Part shown: in pieces, positions 5,326-10,072 of the stretch
How positions within the stretch are numbered: position 1 is the first letter of the stretch
Layout: each line of letters begins with the position of its first letter
Source: DATBHZ01 sp036557185
Lineage (GTDB): Bacteria > Actinomycetota > Acidimicrobiia > IMCC26256 > JAENVU01
Direction of reading: 5' to 3'
DNA length: 10,072 nucleotides
Assembly: GCA_036557185.1 (NCBI GenBank)
Contig: DATBHZ010000081.1
Coordinates: 1-10,072 of the forward strand
Translations under genes and position numbers: made by a program
The notes under the pieces: generated by a model
What the model was told of the DNA's origin: nothing
The model's database searches: none
Seen by the model: only the letters and a program-made list of their open reading frames with translations

Positions 5326-7068
5326 CTACAGATCCCAGAAGCGCTCGCGCTGATAGTGCACGAACGATTCGTGGAGCGCCGCTTCGTCCTCGGGCGTGAA
5401 TGAGCGGTACACCGCTTCGTCGCGCCCGCGCACGAACAGCTCGTCGTCGGCGCAGCGGTCGCGGCGGAACTTTTGGTGGACGAGCGTCCGCTTGACGATC
5501 TTGTTCGTGCCCGTGGTGGGCGGATCATGCAGCAGCCGGACATAGCGCGGACGCCACTTCGGGCCGATGTCCTCCAACGCGTCGACCCAGCCTGCGAACT
5601 CCGCCGGGTCGAAGCCCGCGCCATCGCGCAGCACGAGGCTCGCCATGACCTGATCACCCGCTTGATCGTCGGGAACGCCGTAGACGGCGGCGAGCACGAC
5701 GGCCGGATGATGCCGCAGTGTCTCCTCGATCGGGCCTGCCGGGAAGTTCTCGCCGTCGACGCGGATCCAGTCCGCGTTCCTGCCCGCGAAGTACAGATAG
5801 TGGTCCTCGTCGAGGTAGCCGAGGTCTCCCGACCAGTACCAGCCGAAGCGGGTCGTCCGCTCGTTCGCCTCGGGATTGTTGTAGTAGCCCTCGAACGGCC
5901 CGACGCCGGCCGTGTTGACGATCTCGCCGACGCACTCGTCGGCGTTCAACAACCTGCCGCGCTCGTCGAGCTTCGCCACGGGCTTTGGGTTGCCGTCCTC
6001 GTCGACGACCTTCACGTGGTCGGGCGCCTGGCCCAGAGCACCCGGTCGCTGCTCAGCGTCGCGATTGACCGCCACGCCGCCCTCCGTGGCGCCATAGGCG
6101 TCGATGACCTCGAGCCCGAAGCGCCGCCCGAATGCCTCGACGACCTCCGGCGAGCCCTCGTTCCCGAACGCGACACGCAGGTTGTTGTCGGCGTCGTCGG
6201 GTTGCTCCGGCTGCGCGAGCAGGTACGCCAGCGGCTTGCCCGTGTAGCTGAAATACGTCGATCCGTAGTGCCGCACGTCGCGCAGGAACCCGGACGCCGT
6301 GAACTTGCGCGCGAGGCCGATCGAGCAGCCGACCACCATCGCCGGCGCGTAGCCCACCTGCACCGCGTTCGAGTGGAAGAGCGGCATCGCGACATAGCCG
6401 ATGTCGTCGGGCTGCAGATCCATGATGATGCTCATTCGCTTGCCGGTGACCATGAGCCGCCGCTGCGAGCAGATGACCGCTTTCGGCGTGTCGGAGGTAC
6501 CGCTCGTGAAGATGAGCGCCCATGGCGCGTCGGCGCTCGGTTCGAGCCCCGGATCGTCCTGCTCGTAGCGAGCGAGCTCGGTTTCGAGCGTCTCGCCGAC
6601 GACGAGCATCGGCGGGAGCGAGTCGCCGAACGGTGCGAGAAGATCGACGTGCTTCGGCTCCGTGATGATGAGGCCGCAGTCGGCTTGGGCGACGTCACGC
6701 TGGAGGTGCTCACCGCGCCGCGTGTGGTTCAGGCCGACGACCGCGCCGCCGCTGAACGCCGCTCCCCCGAACGCGAACAGGTACTCCGGGAGGTTGTCGA
6801 GCAGGACACCGACATGGCGCGGTCGACCGTCGGGAAGCCGGTCGATGAGGAAATTCGCCCAGCGGAGGGACTCGGCGACGTACTCGCCGTGCGTCCAGAT
6901 CCTGTCCTCGAACCGCACGGCCGGTCGGTCCCGAACGGCCGGATCGGCGGCGTTGCGGCGCAACAGCGCGGCCGCGTTCTCGGCGGGCATCGGAGCCTGC
7001 CCCGGCGCGGGTACGGCACGTTCCCGGAGAGGCGTCTTCTCTGACATCGGCGTCAGTCTACGGACCAT
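5326..7068 (-). CDS. AMP-forming acyl-CoA ligase (FadD family)
   Basis: This 580-residue ANL-superfamily enzyme activates a carboxylic acid with ATP to an acyl-adenylate and then transfers it to CoA. The phosphate-binding loop is FTSGTSDTPKA (187-197), a variant of the usual TSGTTGxPKG. The adenine/substrate motif YGATEGG lies at 325-331, YWSGDLGY with Asp415 at 411-418, and the hinge GRNADWIRVDGENF at 429-442. The C-terminal catalytic lysine is probably Lys523 in GTNKIVKR. The hinge form with DWIRVDGEN is seen in actinobacterial FadD proteins that activate fatty or steroid-type acids; I do not assign a subtype. The start is uncertain: ATG at 7068 or, 7 codons later, ATG at 7047 (MSEKTP). Neither has a strong SD. 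The gene lies 22 bp behind the CoA-transferase and directly abuts the acyl-CoA dehydrogenase. Confidence 0.93.
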   Translation of the reverse strand: MVRRLTPMSEKTPLRERAVPAPGQAPMPAENAAALLRRNAADPAVRDRPAVRFEDRIWTHGEYVAESLRWANFLIDRLPDGRPRHVGVLLDNLPEYLFAFGGAAFSGGAVVGLNHTRRGEHLQRDVAQADCGLIITEPKHVDLLAPFGDSLPPMLVVGETLETELARYEQDDPGLEPSADAPWALIFTSGTSDTPKAVICSQRRLMVTGKRMSIIMDLQPDDIGYVAMPLFHSNAVQVGYAPAMVVGCSIGLARKFTASGFLRDVRHYGSTYFSYTGKPLAYLLAQPEQPDDADNNLRVAFGNEGSPEVVEAFGRRFGLEVIDAYGATEGGVAVNRDAEQRPGALGQAPDHVKVVDEDGNPKPVAKLDERGRLLNADECVGEIVNTAGVGPFEGYYNNPEANERTTRFGWYWSGDLGYLDEDHYLYFAGRNADWIRVDGENFPAGPIEETLRHHPAVVLAAVYGVPDDQAGDQVMASLVLRDGAGFDPAEFAGWVDALEDIGPKWRPRYVRLLHDPPTTGTNKIVKRTLVHQKFRRDRCADDELFVRGRDEAVYRSFTPEDEAALHESFVHYQRERFWDL

Positions 7069-7090
7069 CGACTTTTCGCGAGATAGACGC

Positions 7091-8341
7091 CTACGCCCTG
7101 GGGCCGTGTACGGCGCCTGCGGCGCGCAGCTCCGCGATCCGCTCGTCGTCGAGATGCAACACGTCGCGCAGCACCTCGTCCGAGTGCTCCCCCACCTCCG
7201 GCGCGTGCGTCGGGGTCGGCAGCTCCATCCCCGCGATCTTCACCGGGAAGGGCAGCTCGTCGGCGCCGAGCACGTCCTCTGGGATCCAGGAGAGACGATC
7301 GGCGAACTGTGGATCGTCGGCAAGGGTTCCGGGGGTATTGACGGGCGCGATCGGCACGTCGGTGTCGATCGCGAACGCGATCCACTCGTCGGTGGTGCGC
7401 TGCCCGAAGATCTCGGTCAGCTCCGCCTGCAGCTCGCGGTTCCCGCGCGCATGGTCGCCGTACAGCGAGCCTGGCCAACGCTCGAACAGCTCCTGGCGCC
7501 CGACCCCCTCACAGAACTTCTTCCAGAAGTGCTGCTCCGACGCCATGAAGAGGACGTGCCCGTCCGACGACGCGTAGAGCTGGTACCGAACACCGCCGCG
7601 CATCCCGGCGATCGCCGGCTCACGGCGCGCATAGCCGTCGCTCTTGTTGCCCGTGACCTCGCTCTCGGGCCGCTGGTAGGCACGCACGGTCTCGCTGCGA
7701 TACCAGTCGAACGCCGCGGCGGCGTCCGACTGCGCGAGCTCGAGCTGCGAACCGGTCCCGGTCTCGCGCGCGTGGATCACGGCAGCCAGGATGCCGAGGG
7801 CGCCGAAGAGGGGCCCTGCGTTGATCCCGATCGACACGTGATCCGGGATCGACGGATAGCCGGCATCGTCGAGCTCGGGAGCGAAGATCCCCGCCCACGC
7901 GTCGTACGCGATGCCGTGGGACGCGAGGTTCCGGTAAGGACCCGTCGCGCCGTAGCCCGAGATCGTGCACTGGACGATCCTCGGGTTGACCTCGCGGAGC
8001 TTGTCGAAGCCGAGTCCCCGGCGAGCGAGACCGCCAGGCCGCATCGCCTCGACGACGACGTCGCTCTCGCGGACGAGGTCGAGGAAGAGCCCGATGCCCT
8101 CGTCCGTCTTGAGATCGATCGCGATGCTGCGCTTGCCCCGGTTGATGTGGAGGTGCATCAACGACACACCTTCGATGATCGGCCACGTCATCTGGCGCAC
8201 GTAGTCGCCTGTGGGCGGCTCGACCTTGATCACGTGCGCACCCAGGTCGGCGAGTGCTGTCGTGATCGCCGCGGGACCGAGCATCGAGACCTCGATCACG
8301 CGAAGGCCCGACAACAGGCCCTCACCTCGCTCTCCCGTCAC
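7091..8341 (-). CDS. Class III (CaiB/BaiF family) CoA-transferase
   Basis: This 416-residue protein belongs to the family that moves CoA between carboxylic acids through an enzyme-bound aspartyl-CoA thioester; some members are acyl-CoA racemases. The N-terminal signature is LSGLRVIEVSMLGPA, followed by HVIKVEPPTGDYVR (36-49) and NRGKRSIAIDLK (67-78). The likely catalytic Asp is Asp206 in LELAQSDAAAAF, at the position of the formyl-CoA transferase nucleophile. A His at 142 (ASHGIAYDA) matches the racemase histidine position, but the racemase aspartate appears to be replaced in the IGINAGPLFGALGI segment, so transfer is favoured over racemisation. The GTG start at 8341 is supported by an AAGGGG ribosome binding site 5 nt upstream. 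It is the first gene of the four-gene operon, insulated from cspA by a terminator. The CoA donor and acceptor are unknown. Confidence 0.93.
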   Translation of the reverse strand: MTGERGEGLLSGLRVIEVSMLGPAAITTALADLGAHVIKVEPPTGDYVRQMTWPIIEGVSLMHLHINRGKRSIAIDLKTDEGIGLFLDLVRESDVVVEAMRPGGLARRGLGFDKLREVNPRIVQCTISGYGATGPYRNLASHGIAYDAWAGIFAPELDDAGYPSIPDHVSIGINAGPLFGALGILAAVIHARETGTGSQLELAQSDAAAAFDWYRSETVRAYQRPESEVTGNKSDGYARREPAIAGMRGGVRYQLYASSDGHVLFMASEQHFWKKFCEGVGRQELFERWPGSLYGDHARGNRELQAELTEIFGQRTTDEWIAFAIDTDVPIAPVNTPGTLADDPQFADRLSWIPEDVLGADELPFPVKIAGMELPTPTHAPEVGEHSDEVLRDVLHLDDERIAELRAAGAVHGPRA

Positions 8342-8346
8342 GACGT

Positions 8347-8352
8347 CCCCTT
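8347..8352 (-). promoter_or_regulatory. Ribosome binding site of the CoA-transferase gene
   Basis: On the minus strand AAGGGG is followed by 5 nt and then GTG at 8341. It is the strongest SD in the operon and supports the GTG as the start and this gene as the entry point for ribosomes. The downstream genes rely on abutting or overlapping junctions. Confidence 0.7.
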
Positions 8353-8436
8353 GATCGATCGATGTGCGGCGGCCAAGCGTGGCACCGGCTGCTGCACAAG
8401 GGGCAATCGGGCGGCGGATGGGCGACGCAATTCAGA

Positions 8437-8470
8437 AGCGGGTGGCCCGGCATCGCCGGGGCCACCCGCT
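8437..8470 (-). terminator. Terminator hairpin downstream of the cold-shock gene
   Basis: A perfect 12-bp inverted repeat (AGCGGGTGGCCC at 8437-8448 with GGGCCACCCGCT at 8459-8470) encloses a 10-nt centre that can pair further through GGC/GCC. It begins 17 bp after the cold-shock stop codon. On the minus strand the stem is followed by TTCTGAATT, which is only moderately U-rich, so it is a GC-rich intrinsic terminator with a weak tail. It separates cspA from the CoA operon, which starts about 95 bp further on. Confidence 0.8.
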
Positions 8471-8486
8471 GCTGTTGGATCGGTGA

Positions 8487-8687
8487 TCAGACGGGGCGAA
8501 CGTTCTGGGCCTCTTCGCCCTTCCGCCCTGGCGCTGTGTCGAACTCGACCTTCTGTCCCTCTTCGAGCGACCGGTAGCCGGTCCCTTGGATCTGGGAGTA
8601 GTGCACGAACACGTCGTCAGCACCCTCGCGGGCGATGAAGCCGTATCCCTTTTCGGCGTTGAACCACTTCACGGTACCGGTTGCCAT
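8487..8687 (-). CDS. cspA: Small cold-shock domain protein (CspA family)
   Basis: This 66-residue single cold-shock domain protein binds single-stranded RNA and DNA in the cytoplasm and acts as an RNA chaperone or antiterminator. Both RNA-binding motifs are intact: RNP1 as KGYGFI at residues 13-18 and RNP2 as VFVH at 26-29, preceded by the invariant GTVKWFN at 4-10. The length is normal. The last third is less conserved, with a TAPGRKGEEAQNVRPV end typical of actinobacterial members. The ATG at 8687 is fixed by a strong AAGGAG 11 nt upstream. The gene is monocistronic: it has a long non-coding leader region upstream and a strong hairpin terminator downstream. Family members can be cold-induced or constitutive; the sequence does not tell which. 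Confidence 0.97.
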   Translation of the reverse strand: MATGTVKWFNAEKGYGFIAREGADDVFVHYSQIQGTGYRSLEEGQKVEFDTAPGRKGEEAQNVRPV

Positions 8688-8689
8688 CG

Positions 8690-8711
8690 TTGGTGTTGCT
8701 CCTTGGTGTTG
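8690..8711 (-). promoter_or_regulatory. cspA ribosome binding site flanked by a 9-bp direct repeat
   Basis: On the minus strand the 9-mer CAACACCAA occurs twice (8711-8703 and 8698-8690), separated by GGAG. The SD AAGGAG (8704-8699) sits exactly at the junction of the two copies, and the start codon follows 11 nt after the SD. The CA-rich, guanine-poor copies should leave the SD unpaired, which fits efficient initiation. A role in cold translation is inference. Confidence 0.65.
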
Positions 8712-8756
8712 TCTTGTATCCGTCGGACCGAGAACGGTCGGGCGGCTCTGTTGCAG

Positions 8757-8772
8757 GCTGCCATTTGGCAGC
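8757..8772. repeat. 16-bp inverted repeat upstream of cspA
   Basis: GCTGCCA-TT-TGGCAGC has perfect 7-bp arms around a 2-nt centre, about 70 bp before the cspA start. It could be a protein-binding site near the promoter or, if transcribed, a small hairpin in the leader with four unpaired bases. A second weaker hairpin (GACCG at 8726-8730 with CGGTC at 8735-8739) lies between it and the ribosome binding site. Confidence 0.5.
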
Positions 8773-9019
8773 GCGCGATCTGTTGCTTCGGGATCAGTGG
8801 GCCTGGCTCCGCGGACGAGCGATGCGCCGAACCGTCGCGGCAGGAACCGAACGAGGCGTGTGCCGCTGAAGCGGAGGAAGCGAGGTCATCGAGTCGAGCA
8901 AGATGCAAGAACGGCCCTGAGGTCTGCCCGGCGGGCCTGAATGTGTGCGTGCAACGTATCAGGCTTTCGGGCGGAGTGCGCATCTGGCAGAGAGGGCCGT
9001 CAGCGCAGGGCCGATCGGC

Positions 9020-10072
9020 TCACGCGGGAGCCTCGACGTCCAACACTCGCCGCTCCTTCGGCAACGAGTCGTACAAGTCCGCGACCAGGTCTTCTCGGAC
9101 CGATCGGTAGCCGGCGTCGTTCCAGAGGTTGCGCCACTGGTGCGGGTCCTCGTCGAGGTTGTAGAGCTCCCCCTCCGTGCCGTCGTAGTGGATACCGCAC
9201 TTGTTGAGGACGCCGTCGCCCCACGACTTCTCGAGCCCGTTCGGTTGCCCATCGGTGCTCTCCTCGTACGCGGTCACCAGCCAGCCGTCACGATGCAGTG
9301 AGCGCAGGTGCATCCCATATCCGGGGAACTGGCTGTCCCACTCGCACAACACGCGCTCGTGACCGCGCGAGCCGTCCGCAGTGGGGAGCGCACTCCCCTG
9401 CATCCAGTCCGCGGGCGCGACACCCGCGATCTCGCAGAACGTCGGCGCAAGATCGACCTGCCCGACCGGACTCGTGACAACCGCGGGCGACACCTCCGCG
9501 CTCGCGGCGGGCCGCCAGACGAAGGGAAGGCGCATCAGCGAGTCGGTGTGGAACGGCCCCTTGTAGACGAAGCCGTAGTCGCCTTGGAGCTCACCGTGAT
9601 CGGTCGTGAAGAAGACGTCCGTGTCGGCACCCCAGCCCTTGCTGTCGACATGCGCGATCACGCGGCCCATCGCCTCGTCGATCAGCTCGTTCATGACGTG
9701 GGCGCGGGCGTTGATCTCCCGGATCTGGTCGTCGGTGAGCGTCCCGGGCTGGAACACCATCGGACCGCCCTCTGCGTTGGACCACTTGCCCTCGTACCAG
9801 GCGAGCCAGTGCGCGGGCTTCTGCGCGAGCACCTCGCGGATCTTGTCCGGCGAGCCCGGGTGGCCGGGCGGAAGGTCGAGCTCGCGCCAGTCCACTCGGC
9901 GCATCTCCGACTCGGGCGGATCCCACGGGTGATGTGGGTCCGGGAAGCTCAGCCAGCAGAACCAGTCGTCGTCGGCGTCGAGCGTGTCGAGCCATTCGAT
10001 CGCACGGTCCGCGGTCCAGTCGGTGTGGTACCACTCGCGCGGGATCGGGTTGTGCTTCGTCTCGGGAGCGTT
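9020..10072 (-). CDS. Sulfatase (alkaline phosphatase superfamily), 5' truncated
   Basis: The frame stays open to the right edge of the window, so 350 C-terminal residues are visible and the N-terminus lies outside. The ATG at 9904 is internal: in-frame sequence upstream of it reads FCWLSFPDPHHPW (visible residues 38-50), a conserved sulfatase segment with metal- or substrate-facing histidines. TTDHGELQGDYG (156-167) gives the metal-binding Asp158-His159. The YKGPFHTDSLMRLPFVWR stretch supplies Lys171 and a His near the sulfate site. The C-terminal GELYNLDEDPHQWRNLWND motif is typical of arylsulfatase-like enzymes that hydrolyse sulfate esters. The CxPSR motif that would show the formylglycine nucleophile is upstream of the window, so a phosphonate or phosphodiester hydrolase of the same fold is not excluded. 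No secretion signal can be judged. The gene is separated from cspA by about 330 bp and seems unrelated to the CoA operon. Confidence 0.93.
   Translation of the reverse strand, partial: NAPETKHNPIPREWYHTDWTADRAIEWLDTLDADDDWFCWLSFPDPHHPWDPPESEMRRVDWRELDLPPGHPGSPDKIREVLAQKPAHWLAWYEGKWSNAEGGPMVFQPGTLTDDQIREINARAHVMNELIDEAMGRVIAHVDSKGWGADTDVFFTTDHGELQGDYGFVYKGPFHTDSLMRLPFVWRPAASAEVSPAVVTSPVGQVDLAPTFCEIAGVAPADWMQGSALPTADGSRGHERVLCEWDSQFPGYGMHLRSLHRDGWLVTAYEESTDGQPNGLEKSWGDGVLNKCGIHYDGTEGELYNLDEDPHQWRNLWNDAGYRSVREDLVADLYDSLPKERRVLDVEAPA

Larger units (their letters stand above)
8688..9019. other. Intergenic region of 332 bp upstream of cspA and downstream of the sulfatase
   Basis: No convincing gene lies here. 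Open frames crossing it have no family signature and run into cspA or the sulfatase on the opposite strand or in another frame. The cspA-proximal 90 bp hold the ribosome binding site with its direct repeat, a small hairpin and a 16-bp inverted repeat. The rest should contain the cspA promoter, but I could not fix -35 and -10 boxes. A 10-bp palindrome GCCGATCGGC (9010-9019) follows the sulfatase stop directly but has no loop or T-run, so it is not a clear terminator. I see no tRNA-like or known riboswitch structure. Confidence 0.6.

Noticed and set aside
5473..7044. Long open frame (523 codons) on the plus strand opposite the acyl-CoA ligase
   Set aside because: It is antisense to a gene with complete ANL motifs. 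Its composition is R, V, D and E rich without a family signature, as expected for the opposite strand of GC-rich coding DNA.
6662..8638. Open frame of 658 codons on the plus strand spanning the ligase, CoA-transferase and cspA genes
   Set aside because: It runs antisense through three well-supported genes and a terminator hairpin. It has low-complexity Arg/Ala/Val content and no recognisable domain.
9010..9019. Palindrome GCCGATCGGC directly after the sulfatase stop as a terminator
   Set aside because: There is no loop and no T-run. A 10-bp palindrome in GC-rich DNA is weak evidence.
8586..9110. Possible small genes in the intergenic region upstream of cspA (both strands)
   Set aside because: The frames overlap cspA or the sulfatase, lack ribosome binding sites and show no family pattern, so I treat the region as non-coding.

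Overview
The window is a gene-dense, high-GC stretch of bacterial chromosome. Genes abut or overlap, GTG starts are used, and synonymous positions are strongly G/C. The gene content (several acyl-CoA metabolism genes, a class III CoA-transferase, a membrane fatty acid desaturase, VOC proteins and a small cold-shock protein) fits a free-living actinobacterium, perhaps an Acidimicrobiia- or Thermoleophilia-like lineage. That assignment is inferred from style and gene content only. I see no insertion sequence, phage gene, CRISPR array, tRNA or rRNA.

Layout, left to right. (1) 1-381 (+): the C-terminal part of a small membrane-anchored, PH-domain-like protein cut by the window edge. (2) 388-1254 (-): an acyl-CoA/acyl-lipid desaturase with all three histidine boxes, converging on gene 1. 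(3) 1255-1359: a 105-bp divergent control region with a perfect 20-bp palindrome next to the desaturase start. (4) 1360-3824 (+): a three-gene unit of a HAD hydrolase, a class-3-type aldehyde dehydrogenase and a VOC/glyoxalase protein, with tight or overlapping junctions. (5) 8341-3812 (-): a four-gene operon in the order class III CoA-transferase, AMP-forming acyl-CoA ligase, acyl-CoA dehydrogenase and a second VOC protein. Its last three genes are fused stop-to-start, and its tail overlaps the VOC gene of the plus-strand unit by 13 bp. (6) 8687-8487 (-): a cold-shock protein gene with a clear terminator behind it. (7) 8688-9019: a non-coding stretch of about 330 bp holding the cold-shock leader. 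(8) 9020-10072 (-): the C-terminal part of a sulfatase, 5'-truncated by the window edge.

How the genes may work together. The minus-strand operon has the parts to attach CoA to a carboxylic acid by two routes (transferase and ATP-dependent ligase) and then desaturate the acyl-CoA, which is the opening of a beta-oxidation-like catabolic route. The substrate cannot be read from the sequence. The plus-strand unit contains an aldehyde dehydrogenase of the fatty/aromatic-aldehyde type, divergent from the desaturase, so lipid or aldehyde handling is a reasonable theme. This is inference. The clearest non-coding signal is the desaturase palindrome, which looks like a TetR-type operator and also contains the only purine-rich sequence that could serve as the gene's ribosome binding site.

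I found no convincing new multi-gene system. The points worth following are the operator that overlaps a ribosome binding site, the paired convergent VOC genes, the tightly fused CoA operon, a HAD enzyme with a mixed motif set, and the structured cold-shock leader.
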